Below are positions 40,141 to 49,822 of a DNA stretch of 64,000 nt, piece after piece. Location: the NCBI RefSeq assembly GCF_003173035.1, contig NZ_QGLE01000004.1, positions 62,001 to 126,000 of the forward strand, in the 5' to 3' direction. Numbering within the stretch: the stretch's first letter is position 1; each line of letters begins with the position of its first letter. Below the pieces are notes generated by a model that saw only the letters and a program-made list of their open reading frames with translations, had not been told where the DNA came from and searched no databases. The stretch comes from Zavarzinia aquatilis (GTDB lineage Bacteria > Pseudomonadota > Alphaproteobacteria > Zavarziniales > Zavarziniaceae). The translations under genes and the position numbers were made by a program.

Positions 40141-41058
40141 TTGACCGGCTTTCGTGACATCGCTTCCGGGCTTCGCTTTCCGGAAGGCCCCGTCGTCCTG
40201 CCCGACGGCGACATCCTCGTCGTTGAAATCGAACGCGGCACCCTGACCAGGGTCGCGCCGGACGGACGGCTGAGCGTGGTCGCCCATTTGGGCGGCGGCC
40301 CGAATGGCGCCGCCCTCGGCCCCGACGGCTGCGTTTATGTCTGCAACAACGGCGGCTTCGAATTCGCCGACCTCGGCGGCGTGCTGGTGCCGGGCCATCA
40401 GGCGCATGACTATGGCGGCGGCTGCATCCAGCGCGTGGACCTGTCGACCGGCAAGGCCGAGGTGATCTACACCCACGCCGGCGACATCGCCCTGAAAGGG
40501 CCGAATGACATCGTCTTCGATGCCCATGGCGGCTTCTGGTTCACCGACCACGGCAAATCGCGCGACCGCGACCGCGATACCACGGGCGTCTTCTACGCCC
40601 GGCCTGACGGCAGTTTCATCGAGGAAGTGATCTTCCCGTTGCAGGCGCCGAACGGCATCGGCCTGTCGCCCGACGGCGACACGCTCTATGTCGCCGAAAC
40701 CTTCACCGGCCGGGTGTGGTCCTTCGCCGTCACCGGGCCGGGGCGAATCGGGGGCGAGCCCGGCATCCTTGGCCACCCCGGCAATCTGCTGCTGGCGCCG
40801 GGCGGGCTCAATCTGTTCGACAGTCTCGGGGTCGACGGCGAGGGCCATGTCTGCGTCGCCACCCTGATCAACGGCGGTATCACCACCGTCTCGCCCGACG
40901 GGCGCGAGGTGGCGCATATTCCCTTCCCCGATCCGCTGACCACCAATATCTGCTTCGGCGGTCCGGATCTGCGCACCGCCTATGTCACCCTGTCGGGGAC
41001 GGGGCGGCTGGTGGCCTGCGACTGGCCGCGCAAGGGATTGCGGCTGAATTACGCCTGA
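40141..41058 (+). CDS. SMP-30/gluconolactonase-family protein
   Basis: 305 residues from a TTG at 40141 with AGAGGGA six bases upstream; an ATG at 40084 would add 19 unlike residues. Six-bladed propeller of the SGL family: GLRFPEGPVVLPDGDILVVE (metal Glu), NGAALGPDGCVYVCNNGGF, LKGPNDIVFDAHGGFWFTDHG and GIGLSPDGDTLYVAETF (Asn and Asp ligands). Expected to be a calcium-dependent lactonase for sugar or other lactones; substrate unknown. Confidence 0.85.
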   Translation: MTGFRDIASGLRFPEGPVVLPDGDILVVEIERGTLTRVAPDGRLSVVAHLGGGPNGAALGPDGCVYVCNNGGFEFADLGGVLVPGHQAHDYGGGCIQRVDLSTGKAEVIYTHAGDIALKGPNDIVFDAHGGFWFTDHGKSRDRDRDTTGVFYARPDGSFIEEVIFPLQAPNGIGLSPDGDTLYVAETFTGRVWSFAVTGPGRIGGEPGILGHPGNLLLAPGGLNLFDSLGVDGEGHVCVATLINGGITTVSPDGREVAHIPFPDPLTTNICFGGPDLRTAYVTLSGTGRLVACDWPRKGLRLNYA

Positions 41059-41105
41059 TCGTCGGCCTTCCCCTTATCACCGGAGGGGGCGCGGCGGGCG
41101 ATGGA

Positions 41106-41132
41106 CGGCCGGGAGAGGTTTTTTCCCGGCCG
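41106..41132 (+). terminator. Intrinsic terminator after the SGL gene
   Basis: CGGCCGGGA (41106-41114) pairs with TCCCGGCCG (41124-41132) around a loop with a run of T. Confidence 0.6.
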
Positions 41133-41454
41133 CTTCCTGGAAATGTCACCGAATTGGTATATTCTTCGGCCATCGGGCATTGCGCGACAAAATGGCGCGC
41201 CATCATACAGACCTGACAAATAGTCAGCATAAGTCATTGGGTTGGCGCCACTTTTCCCGTCGTGGCATTTACGCCACAGTTTGCGATGCACCCAAAGCCT
41301 CAATCAATCCACAAGACTTGACACCGTTTTGGGAACGGTGTCGGGTAAGGGTGTCATGCGGCATTCGCAATGCTGCAATGCAATAAAGCGGAAGCGCCAA
41401 TAACAATTCGGGGTCTGGAGCGGGGCACCGCGATCCAGAGGGTGGGAGGCCAAG
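41133..41454 (+). promoter_or_regulatory. Control region of the DUF1302/DUF1329 array
   Basis: 322 non-coding bases holding two palindromes: CTGAC-aaata-GTCAG (41213-41227) and GACACCGTT-ttggg-AACGGTGTC (41321-41343). The second overlaps a TTGACA (41319-41324) that could be a -35 element. No RNA gene seen. CTGACA-type words recur before other members of the array. Confidence 0.5.
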
Positions 41455-43482
41455 TTGAAGAATTCACACGAAATTCGTGCGCGTCTGGCGTTCGGTGGCA
41501 GCTTCGCTGCGCTCATGGCGGCCGCGCTTCTCTCGAATCCGGCGGCTGCCGCCGAATTCCAGGCCGGCGATGTGGCGATCACCACGCAGGTCACGATTTC
41601 CGCCGGTTTCGGCATCCGCACGCAGGATCGCGACGCCCAGCTGATCTGCCCGCAGAACTATGCCGGCGGCAGCGCGACCACCTGCAACGGCGACGACGGC
41701 AACCTGAATTTCGACAAGGGCGATATGGTCTTCGCGCCGGTCCGCGCCCAGGGCGAGGCGACGGCGCAGTGGCAGAATTTCACCTTCTATGTCCGCGGTC
41801 AGGCCTATTACGACGCCGTCTATGACAATGGCGACTTCTCGACCCAGGGCGGCGTCGCCGTTCCCGGCTACCGCGACATGTCGGGCCGCCAGTCGGATGC
41901 CGCCAGCAATGTCTCGTCCTTCGACTACGAGCTGATGGACCTCTGGGTTCGCGGCAATTTCGACATCGGCGACCGTCAGCTCTCGGTCAAGCTCGGCCAG
42001 CAGACCATCGGCTGGGGCGAAGCCGCGGTGACCCCGCTGTCGCTCGCGCAAGTGAACTCCTCCGACCAGTCGAAGCTGCGCGTGCCGGGCGCCGAAATCC
42101 GCGACGCCGTGCAGGCCATGCCGGCGATCGACATTTCCTATGAACTCGGCGCCGGCCTCAGCGTCGAAGCCTTCTACCAGTTCGACTTCCGCAAGTCGGT
42201 CACCGATCCGCAGGGCAGCTTCTTCAGCACGACCGACATCGGCGGCAAGGGCGGCGTCGGCTTCGGCGTCAAGGGCGACTACGACATCATTCCGCCGAAC
42301 GCGACCAATTTCGCCACCGGCAATGTGCCGCTGTCGGTGCCACAGGCAAAATTTGAAAGCAATTCGGACGGCAAGAACTGGGGCGCAGCGGTGCGTTACT
42401 ACTCGCCCGAGCTGAACGATACCGAATTCGGCTTCTATTTCGCCAACATCCAGCCGCGCAGCCCGGTCCCGGTGTTCTACATCGCCGAGGACGACAAATA
42501 CATCAACACCGCGGTCGAGGCCGGCACAGCCCTGCCGGGTCTCATCGCCAAAGAGGTGGCTAATTACGCGGCGACGGGGAAGACGCCCGCGGAGATCGCC
42601 GCCTACCAGACCTTCCTCGCCACCAATGCCAAGGCGCAGGGCGGCCTGATCGTTCAGGAGAATGCCCGCAACAGCAAGATCGTCCTGGAAAACCCGGGCG
42701 AAGTGCAGATGGTCGGCGCCAGCTTCAACACCAATCTCGATGCCCTCGGCATCTCGCTCGCCGGCGAACTCGCGCTGCAGCACGATCTGCCGGTGCTGAT
42801 CGACGGCGAAACCTGGGCGACCGACTTTTCCTGCGGTCTCTACGGCGCTGTCCTGACCGGCGGTGTTCCCCTGCCCTGCAGTCATCCTGCGATTGGTCTC
42901 AAGAACCAGCTGAGCGACTACCTCGGCTCGACCACCAATCGCCCCGGCGCGCGGGTCGCGGGCTATCTGCTTGAGGACGTCTATACTTACGTCCTGCGCA
43001 GCATCAAATCCTTCGGCTCGACCGACACGCTGCCGTCGTTGATCGGCGCCAATTCCGCTTCGCTGCTGCTTGAATTCGGCGGTGTCTATATGGACCTTCC
43101 GGATCCCGGCGTGCTGACCATGGACGCTGGCGGCACGGGCACCATCGGCGACGGCAGCAGCACCGATCCCCGCGCCAGCAAGCTCAGCGGCGCGACCGAA
43201 TGGTCGGGCGGCCTGACCATGGCGCTGTCCGCCAGCTACCCGGACGCGATCCTGGGCGCGAACCTCACCCCCGCGCTTCGGGTGCAGACCGGCCTCTTCG
43301 GCATTACGCCGCTGACGGGCGGTTACACCCGGGAGGCGACCGCGGTGACCTTCGCGCTCGACGCCGACTATCTGCTGCAGTGGAAGGGCTCGATCGGTTA
43401 CACGACCTACTTCGGTGCCGGCCGTCAGAACCTGCTGAACGACCGCGACTTCTTCCAGATGACGCTCAGCTACTCGTTCTAA
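41455..43482 (+). CDS. DUF1302-family outer-membrane beta-barrel-like protein (copy 1)
   Basis: 675 residues from a TTG start preceded by GGGAGG. Signal peptide ends near NPAAAA. DUF1302 features: early GDVAITTQVTISAGFGIRTQDRDAQ, GDDGNLNFDKGDMVFAP, LSVKLGQQTIGWGEAAVTPLS, RVPGAEIRDAVQAMPAIDIS and EATAVTFALDADYLLQW. It ends with a C-terminal Phe (MTLSYSF), the barrel-insertion signal. Likely an outer-membrane pore or transporter component. It lacks the glycine-rich YFKSWGGGGG loop of copies 2-4 and has its own Ala-rich insertion near residues 350-390. Followed by a DUF1329 gene. Confidence 0.85.
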   Translation: MKNSHEIRARLAFGGSFAALMAAALLSNPAAAAEFQAGDVAITTQVTISAGFGIRTQDRDAQLICPQNYAGGSATTCNGDDGNLNFDKGDMVFAPVRAQGEATAQWQNFTFYVRGQAYYDAVYDNGDFSTQGGVAVPGYRDMSGRQSDAASNVSSFDYELMDLWVRGNFDIGDRQLSVKLGQQTIGWGEAAVTPLSLAQVNSSDQSKLRVPGAEIRDAVQAMPAIDISYELGAGLSVEAFYQFDFRKSVTDPQGSFFSTTDIGGKGGVGFGVKGDYDIIPPNATNFATGNVPLSVPQAKFESNSDGKNWGAAVRYYSPELNDTEFGFYFANIQPRSPVPVFYIAEDDKYINTAVEAGTALPGLIAKEVANYAATGKTPAEIAAYQTFLATNAKAQGGLIVQENARNSKIVLENPGEVQMVGASFNTNLDALGISLAGELALQHDLPVLIDGETWATDFSCGLYGAVLTGGVPLPCSHPAIGLKNQLSDYLGSTTNRPGARVAGYLLEDVYTYVLRSIKSFGSTDTLPSLIGANSASLLLEFGGVYMDLPDPGVLTMDAGGTGTIGDGSSTDPRASKLSGATEWSGGLTMALSASYPDAILGANLTPALRVQTGLFGITPLTGGYTREATAVTFALDADYLLQWKGSIGYTTYFGAGRQNLLNDRDFFQMTLSYSF

Positions 43483-43576
43483 GACTGGGGGGGAAGGGAT
43501 CTGCCCTGATCCTGAAAGACATAACGATAAAAAGACATCGGGCCGCGCGCTGCGCGGCCCAAGCGGGAGACATCGC

Positions 43577-44953
43577 ATGAAACGTATCGCGTATCTTGGG
43601 CTCACCCTCGGTCTCGTCGCCTTCGGCGCCGCGGCCCATGCCGCCGGCGGCGCCGATCAGGTTGCCCGCATCGGCGTCGATCTCACCCCGATGGGCGCTG
43701 TCAAGGCGGGCAATGCCGACGGCACGATCCCGGCCTGGGATGGCGGCCTGAAGGCGCCGCCGGCGGGCTATGCCCCCGGTCAGCGGCTGGTCGATCCCTT
43801 TCCGGGCGACAAGGTGAAATTCACCATCACCGGGCAGAATGTCGATCAATATGCCGCCAAGCTCTCGCCCGGCCAGATCGCCCTCCTGAAGACCTATTCC
43901 ACCTACAAGATGAATGTCTACGAGACGCGGCGCAGCTGCTCGTATTCGCAGAAGGTCTATGACGCGACCAAGAAGAACGCGACCTTCGCCAAGCTCTCGG
44001 CCGACGGCAACGGCCTCGAGGAAGGCCTCGTCGGCGTGCCCTTCCCGCTGGCCACGGAAGGCATCGAGTTCTTCTGGAACCATCGCTTCCGCCCGCATCT
44101 CGGCTTCAAGTTCAAGCGCGCCTTCGCCCTCGCGGCGGTCAATCGCAACGGCGACTACACGCTGGTCAAGAGCCAGGACGAAGGCATCCTGCACTACATG
44201 GGCCCGGGCCTGCGCACCGAGGGCGATGCCACCAGCCTGAAGCAGCTGAACAACGTCTGGATCACCTATCTGTCGATGACCACGGCGCCCGCCCGCATCG
44301 CCGGCTCGATCATCCTCGTGCTCGACAACATCAACGACGCCGATGGCCCCCGTCAGGCCTGGCAGTACAATCCCGGCACCCGCCGCGTGCTGCGCGCCCC
44401 CGACCTCGCCTTCGACAATCCGGGCACCAACGCCGACGGCCTGACCACGATCGACCAGTTCGACGTGATGAACGGCTCCCCCGAGCGTTACACCTGGAAG
44501 AACAACGGCGTGAAGGAAGCCTATATCGGCTATAACGCCTATAAGGCCAACGCGACGAAATACGCCGACTTCCTCACCGCGCAGCATCCCAATCAGGACG
44601 TGATGCGTTACGAACTGCACCGGGTGCACGAGGTCGAGGCGAACCTGCGCGAAGGCGCCCGCCACGTCTATGCCAAGCGCGTCTTCTTCCAGGACGAGGA
44701 CAGCTGGACCTTCGCCAACGTCTCGCTCTACGACAGCCGCGGCCAGCTGTGGCGGGTCCAGGACGCGCCGATCATCAACTATTACGACGCGCAGTCCTGC
44801 AATCAGGCCTTCGAGATCGACTACGACCTGCAGTCGGGCCGTTATCTCGCCCAGACCATGAACATGGAAGAGACGCCGATCGACACCAACGCGACCGAGC
44901 TGCAGCCCGAGCGCTACACCCCGGATGCCATCCGGCGTCTGTCGACCCGCTGA
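43577..44953 (+). CDS. DUF1329-family protein (copy 1)
   Basis: 458 residues with a signal peptide (LTLGLVAFGAAAHA). Family marks: VDLTPMGAVKAGNADGTIPAWDGG, YETRRSCSYSQKVYDAT, GIEFFWNHRFRPHLG, PARIAGSIILVLDNIN, AWQYNPGTRRVLRAPDLAFD, GRYELHRV-like RYELHRVHEVEA and FFQDEDSWTFANVSLYD. DUF1329 proteins have a LolB-like fold and co-occur with DUF1302 barrels and often RND pumps; thought to act in the envelope with hydrophobic compounds. Sits 94 bp after its DUF1302 partner. Confidence 0.88.
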   Translation: MKRIAYLGLTLGLVAFGAAAHAAGGADQVARIGVDLTPMGAVKAGNADGTIPAWDGGLKAPPAGYAPGQRLVDPFPGDKVKFTITGQNVDQYAAKLSPGQIALLKTYSTYKMNVYETRRSCSYSQKVYDATKKNATFAKLSADGNGLEEGLVGVPFPLATEGIEFFWNHRFRPHLGFKFKRAFALAAVNRNGDYTLVKSQDEGILHYMGPGLRTEGDATSLKQLNNVWITYLSMTTAPARIAGSIILVLDNINDADGPRQAWQYNPGTRRVLRAPDLAFDNPGTNADGLTTIDQFDVMNGSPERYTWKNNGVKEAYIGYNAYKANATKYADFLTAQHPNQDVMRYELHRVHEVEANLREGARHVYAKRVFFQDEDSWTFANVSLYDSRGQLWRVQDAPIINYYDAQSCNQAFEIDYDLQSGRYLAQTMNMEETPIDTNATELQPERYTPDAIRRLSTR

Positions 44954-44976
44954 TCGCAGCGCCATCGCGTGTCATG

Positions 44977-45005
44977 GGGCGGCCCTTCGGGGCCGCCCTT
45001 TTCTT
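44977..45005 (+). terminator. Intrinsic terminator with UUCG loop
   Basis: GGGCGGCCC-TTCG-GGGCCGCCC followed by TTTTC. A 9-bp stem with the very stable tetraloop, 23 bp after the DUF1329 gene, so the first gene pair is likely its own transcript. Confidence 0.85.
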
Positions 45006-45189
45006 TGCCCGCAGATCCCTCCGCATTGGTCGCTGTTGCCGGGAAAACGGCGCCATCAGGGCGCGACAATCTGACGCAAGTCGTGAAAGAATTCGCACCA
45101 GAAGCGAGAAAACTCGCGGCGGGCACGGCAGGCGGACGTAAAGAGTTCCGTCCGACAGATAAGCCGGCACCGCAACCTGGGGGGGCGCG

Positions 45190-47202
45190 ATGACGGTGCG
45201 GACGAAAGCCCGGCGCGGGGGGCGCGGGTTGTTGCGGTCGGTATCGGGGGCCGGGGTCGGCGGTGCCTTGCTGTCCGCGGGACTGGCAGGCGCGATCGAC
45301 CTCGAGTGGGGGGAGGTCTCGGGCAGCATCATCACGTCCCTCTCCGTGGGCACGCAGATGCGCCTCGCCGACCGCGATCCGCGCAATATCGGCTACGCCA
45401 ACGGCGGCCGCAGTCCGACCGCCGGCAATGACGACGGCAATCTGAACTTCGATCAATACGATCTGCTGACGCTGATCGGCACGGCGACGAGCGAAGTCAG
45501 CCTGCGCTGGCGCGACTACGGCCTCTATGTCCGGGGCACCGCCTTTTACGACTATATCGCCGACAACAACGATCTGGCCGACAACGGGCCGGACACGAGA
45601 CGGTGGCGCGGCGAATATTCGATGAATGGGCAGGAGAAGGCCCGTTACGCCGCCCGGATGCTCGACTACTACGTCTCGGGCCATTTCGATGTGCTGGGCC
45701 ATGACCTGTCGGTCCGCCTCGGCAGTCAGGTGCTGAACTGGGGCGAGGCCCTGTTCACCATCAACGCGATCTCGGTGATCAATCCGATCGACGTCGCCCG
45801 CATCCGCGTCCCCGGGGCGGAGTTGCGTGACGCGCTCATTCCCATCCCCATGATCTCCGCCGCCTATGAATTCGGTGGCGGCCTGTCGATGGAAGGCTTC
45901 GTCGCCTTCGATTTCGAGCCCTACCGGCTGGAGGCCTGCGGCAGCTTCTTTTCCGCGACCGACACATTCTGCAATGGCACGCAGGGCGTCGGTGTCGGCA
46001 CCGATTTCCAGGATGCCCGTTCCTATTACAAGGGGCGCGACGATCCCCAGGACAATGGCGCCGAATACGACGGCATCTCCGCCGACTTGCCGACCGACGA
46101 CGAGGCCGCGGGGACCGACTGGGGTATCGCCCTGCGTTACTATTCGCCCGAACTGAACAACACGGAATTCGGCCTCTATTTCATCAATTATCAGAGCCGG
46201 CTGCCCTCGATCCGGGTCTATTCCGACTATCGCAATCCGCAGACCGGCACGCTGAACGGCCTGCCCTATCTGGCCGAGCCCTTCGGCACGCGGCCCCGCT
46301 CGACCGTGCTCGACAATCTCGATCACGGCAGCCTGACGCTTTATTATCCGGACGACGTCCAGCTGCTCGGCCTTTCGTTCAACACGACGATCGACAGTCT
46401 CGGCGTCGCCCTCAACGGCGAGGTCTCGTGGAAGCACGATGTGCCGGTGTGGATATCCGAGCCGGTGCTGACCTTCACGGTCTACAATTATGCCGGCGGC
46501 AATCCCCTGCTCGCGGGCGAGGCGCTGGGCTTCGCGCCCTATGTCGAGACCGGCTATCCCTTCGACGAGGATCCGCAAGGCCCGGTGCGTCTGACCCTCG
46601 ACGAGCGCCACGACATGTGGAACGCCAATCTGCGGGTGACCCGCATCCTGCCCACGACCAACGCGCTGGTCTCCCTCCTCGGCGCCAATGCGGCGACCAT
46701 CCTGATCGAGGCGGCGGCGATCTATGTCGATATCGACCCGGACGGCCCTTACGACTATGCCGCCTACGGCCAGAACGGCTTTACCGGCTTCCACACAAGG
46801 CCGCTCGCCGCCGCGCCGGGGGTGGTGGCGCAGCCGTCGGTCAGCCTGCCCGAACAGGGCGACCCCCGTATTCCCGCGACCTGGAAGCCGCCAACCCAAT
46901 GGTCGGGCGGCGTCCAGGGCCTGATCTTCGCCGACTATCCGGACGCCTTCGGCAGCGGGGTCAATATCACGCCTTTCCTCGCCTTTTCCACCGGCCTGTT
47001 CGGGACGACGCCGGCGCCCAATCCCGGCTTCACCAAGAGCCTGAATTCGCTCTACCTCGGCTTCAAGGCGGATTACCTCGGCATCTATTCCCTGCAGGTC
47101 GCCTATTTCAAGAGCTGGGGCGCGGGCGGCGGCGGGGGTGGTTCGCGCAACCCCTATATCGACCGCGACTTCGTCGGCATGACCCTGTCCTGCGTCTTCT
47201 GA
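45190..47202 (+). CDS. DUF1302-family outer-membrane beta-barrel-like protein (copy 2)
   Basis: 670 residues. Weak signal peptide (GVGGALLSAGLAGA). Shows SGSIITSLSVGTQMRLADRD, NDDGNLNFDQYDLLTLIGTA, GSQVLNWGEALFTINAISVINPIDVARI, ISAAYEFGGGLSMEGFVAFDFEPYRLEACGSFF-like blocks, GWGIALRYYSPELNNTEFGLYF-type and the terminal YFKSWGAGGGGGGSRNPYID. Ends with Phe. No DUF1329 gene follows directly, unlike copies 1 and 3. Confidence 0.83.
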   Translation: MTVRTKARRGGRGLLRSVSGAGVGGALLSAGLAGAIDLEWGEVSGSIITSLSVGTQMRLADRDPRNIGYANGGRSPTAGNDDGNLNFDQYDLLTLIGTATSEVSLRWRDYGLYVRGTAFYDYIADNNDLADNGPDTRRWRGEYSMNGQEKARYAARMLDYYVSGHFDVLGHDLSVRLGSQVLNWGEALFTINAISVINPIDVARIRVPGAELRDALIPIPMISAAYEFGGGLSMEGFVAFDFEPYRLEACGSFFSATDTFCNGTQGVGVGTDFQDARSYYKGRDDPQDNGAEYDGISADLPTDDEAAGTDWGIALRYYSPELNNTEFGLYFINYQSRLPSIRVYSDYRNPQTGTLNGLPYLAEPFGTRPRSTVLDNLDHGSLTLYYPDDVQLLGLSFNTTIDSLGVALNGEVSWKHDVPVWISEPVLTFTVYNYAGGNPLLAGEALGFAPYVETGYPFDEDPQGPVRLTLDERHDMWNANLRVTRILPTTNALVSLLGANAATILIEAAAIYVDIDPDGPYDYAAYGQNGFTGFHTRPLAAAPGVVAQPSVSLPEQGDPRIPATWKPPTQWSGGVQGLIFADYPDAFGSGVNITPFLAFSTGLFGTTPAPNPGFTKSLNSLYLGFKADYLGIYSLQVAYFKSWGAGGGGGGSRNPYIDRDFVGMTLSCVF

Positions 47203-47465
47203 CGCCGGGGCCGGGCGGCTCTCCAGGGCAGGGTAAAGGCCGGGTTAAAAAATGACGCCGATTACGATCCGGCCCCTCCATAGCTGACAAATCTGACGGT
47301 ATCTCCGGAACGGGGGCATTATTCCGGCTCACGGATTTATTTTGACGCGACAAGGCGCCCTCGCTATGCGTAAACGGAAAGGCCCGACGAGACGAAGCGG
47401 GCGCCGCGTTCATTCAGGCATATCGGATGAACCGGTCAGTTGCGTGCAGGAGGGGAGCCGAGGTC

Positions 47466-49787
47466 ATGGGTACCGCCATTCGCGGTGCAGCCGGGGGGCA
47501 GAATGCGCCCTCGTGTGCATCGAAAAAAATGACGCCACACACTGAATCCAAGCGTCGTCGGGTCACCCCCGCGACGATGACGGCCCTTGTCGTCCTGTCG
47601 CTCGCGGTGCCGGCCTTCGCCGTCGAATTCGACCTGACCGACGAAATTTCCGGCTCGATCATCACCTCGCTGTCGACCGGCCTGCAGATGCGCGTCGCCG
47701 ACCGCGACCGGCGCAACTATGGTCTCTACAACGGTGGCCTCAGCCATTCGGCGAGCACCGACGACGGCAACCTGAATTTCGACAAATACGACGTCTTCTC
47801 GCAGATCTCGACGATCTCGTCGGAAGTCAGCCTGAAGTGGCGGGATTTCTTCCTCTATGCCCGCGGCACGGCGTTCTACGATTCCATCGCCGACATGAAC
47901 AATCTGTCGGAGAACGGCCCGGAAGAGCGGCCCTATCGCGGCCAGTATAATCCGAAGGCCCAGGAAAACGCGCGTTACGACGCCGAGATGCTGGACTACC
48001 TCGTCGGCTACAATTACCAGCTCGGCGACCGCTACGGCGTCGTGAAGATCGGCAACCAGGTGCTGAACTGGGGCGAAGCCCTGTTCACCATCGGCGGCAT
48101 TTCGGTCATCAATCCGATCAATGTCTCGAAGATCCGCGTGCCCGGCGCCGAACTGCGCGACGCGCTGATCCCCGTGCCGATGATCTCGAACTCGATCGAC
48201 CTGTTCCAGGGCGTCTCGCTCGAGGCCTTCTACCAATGGGGTTTCGAGCCCTTCAAGCTCGAGGCCTGCGGCAGCTACTTCTCCTTCACCGACGCGCTGT
48301 GCGACGGCGCCGAAGGCATTTCGGTGCTGACCGATTACGGCGATGCCCGCTCGTACAACGCCGGCACCGGCCAGTCGACGGCCTCGTTCGACGTGCCCGC
48401 CTCGGTGGGCGGCCCCGACCTCTATTCCGTCAACATGCGGCTGCAGGACGACCAGCCGGATTCGGTGAACGACTGGGGCGTCGCCCTGCGCGCCCTGGTG
48501 CCCGAGCTGAACAACACCGAATTCCAGCTCTATTACATGCGCTATACCAGCCGCCTGCCCTCGCTGCGGGCCGTGGTGCCGCATGATGCGCCGGGCACCG
48601 GCCATGTCAGCGGCACGGAACTGGTGACCAATGCCCCCGCCCTGCTTGGCGGCGTGCTGAACGGCCTCGGCGTCGATCAGCTCGACGGTCTCGTCACCAC
48701 GCTGAACAGCCTGCTGAATTCGCCGGTCGGCTCGTCCGTCGCGGACCTCGTCGCCGCGCTGGCCGATCCGCTGGCCCAGCCGCTGGTCGATGCCCTGATC
48801 GACAATGGCTCGGGCGGGGTCTATGGCACCTATCCGCGCTCGGCCGTGCTCGAGAACCTGAACAACACGGTCCTGCACAAATATTATCCGGGCGGGATCG
48901 ACATGGTCGGCTTCGCCTTCAACACGCTCGAGGAATGGACCGGCGTCGCGATCAATTTCGAGCTGTCCTACAAGCACAATGTGCCGGTCTTCACCTCGGA
49001 AACCAATTTCGTCGTCACGACCTATAACGCGGCGGGCGGCGTGCCGATCGACCCGGTGACCAATGCGCCGATCACCGCTCTCGGCCTGCCGGCGGAAAAC
49101 CCCGGCATCGCGCCCATCGTGAATGTGCCGGGCAGCCAGACGCCGGACCTGACGACCAGCGGCCCCAACACGATCTATCTCGACAAGCGCCAGGACATGT
49201 GGCTGGCGTCGATGCGCTTCACCAAGCTCTTCGCCTCGACCGACACGCTGACCAGCCTGCTCGGCGCGTCCTCGGTCACGGCGCTGGTCGAATTCGGCGC
49301 GCTCTATTTCGACCTGCAGAAGGATGTGAAATACGCATCCTACGGCCAGTTCGGCTATTCGGGCTTCGGCACGTCGCCGCTCAATGTCGGCGGCCTGACC
49401 GTTGTGCCGACGCTGATGGCGACCGATCTGCCGCCCTATGGCGACTACGGATTCTACTTCCCCGAGACCGGCAAGGCGCCGACGCGCTGGTCCGGTGGTG
49501 TCCAGGGCTTGATCTTCTGGGATTACCCGGACATTTTGACGGGTGTCACGCTTACGCCCGCCATTGGTTTCTCGTCCGGCCTGTTCGGCATCACGCCCTC
49601 GCCGCACCCGGGGTTCACCAAGGGCGTCAACTCGGTAAACCTGCAGCTCAAGGCGGAGTATCTGAGCAACACCTCGGTCATCCTCAACTACTACAAGAGT
49701 TGGGGCGGTGGCGGCGGTGCGGCAGGGTCGCGTAACCCGTATATCGACCGCGATTTCGTCGGCCTGACCTTCAACTACCAATTCTAA
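47466..49787 (+). CDS. DUF1302-family outer-membrane beta-barrel-like protein (copy 3)
   Basis: 773 residues from ATG 47466, chosen for AGGAGGGG upstream; MTPHTESK at 47529 is the next candidate. Signal peptide TMTALVVLSLAVPAFA. Core like copy 2 (GNQVLNWGEALFTIGGISVI, RVPGAELRDALIPVPMIS). A helical insertion of about 85 residues in the middle (LLGGVLNGLGVDQLDGLVTT ... QPLVDALIDNG) is not in copies 1-2 and probably forms an extracellular-loop or plug element. Ends SWGGGGGAAGSRNPYIDRDF and Phe. Paired with the next DUF1329 gene. Confidence 0.85.
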   Translation: MGTAIRGAAGGQNAPSCASKKMTPHTESKRRRVTPATMTALVVLSLAVPAFAVEFDLTDEISGSIITSLSTGLQMRVADRDRRNYGLYNGGLSHSASTDDGNLNFDKYDVFSQISTISSEVSLKWRDFFLYARGTAFYDSIADMNNLSENGPEERPYRGQYNPKAQENARYDAEMLDYLVGYNYQLGDRYGVVKIGNQVLNWGEALFTIGGISVINPINVSKIRVPGAELRDALIPVPMISNSIDLFQGVSLEAFYQWGFEPFKLEACGSYFSFTDALCDGAEGISVLTDYGDARSYNAGTGQSTASFDVPASVGGPDLYSVNMRLQDDQPDSVNDWGVALRALVPELNNTEFQLYYMRYTSRLPSLRAVVPHDAPGTGHVSGTELVTNAPALLGGVLNGLGVDQLDGLVTTLNSLLNSPVGSSVADLVAALADPLAQPLVDALIDNGSGGVYGTYPRSAVLENLNNTVLHKYYPGGIDMVGFAFNTLEEWTGVAINFELSYKHNVPVFTSETNFVVTTYNAAGGVPIDPVTNAPITALGLPAENPGIAPIVNVPGSQTPDLTTSGPNTIYLDKRQDMWLASMRFTKLFASTDTLTSLLGASSVTALVEFGALYFDLQKDVKYASYGQFGYSGFGTSPLNVGGLTVVPTLMATDLPPYGDYGFYFPETGKAPTRWSGGVQGLIFWDYPDILTGVTLTPAIGFSSGLFGITPSPHPGFTKGVNSVNLQLKAEYLSNTSVILNYYKSWGGGGGAAGSRNPYIDRDFVGLTFNYQF

Positions 49788-49822
49788 GAAAAGCGCCTCA
49801 CGCTGCCCAGGAGGAGACAAGA

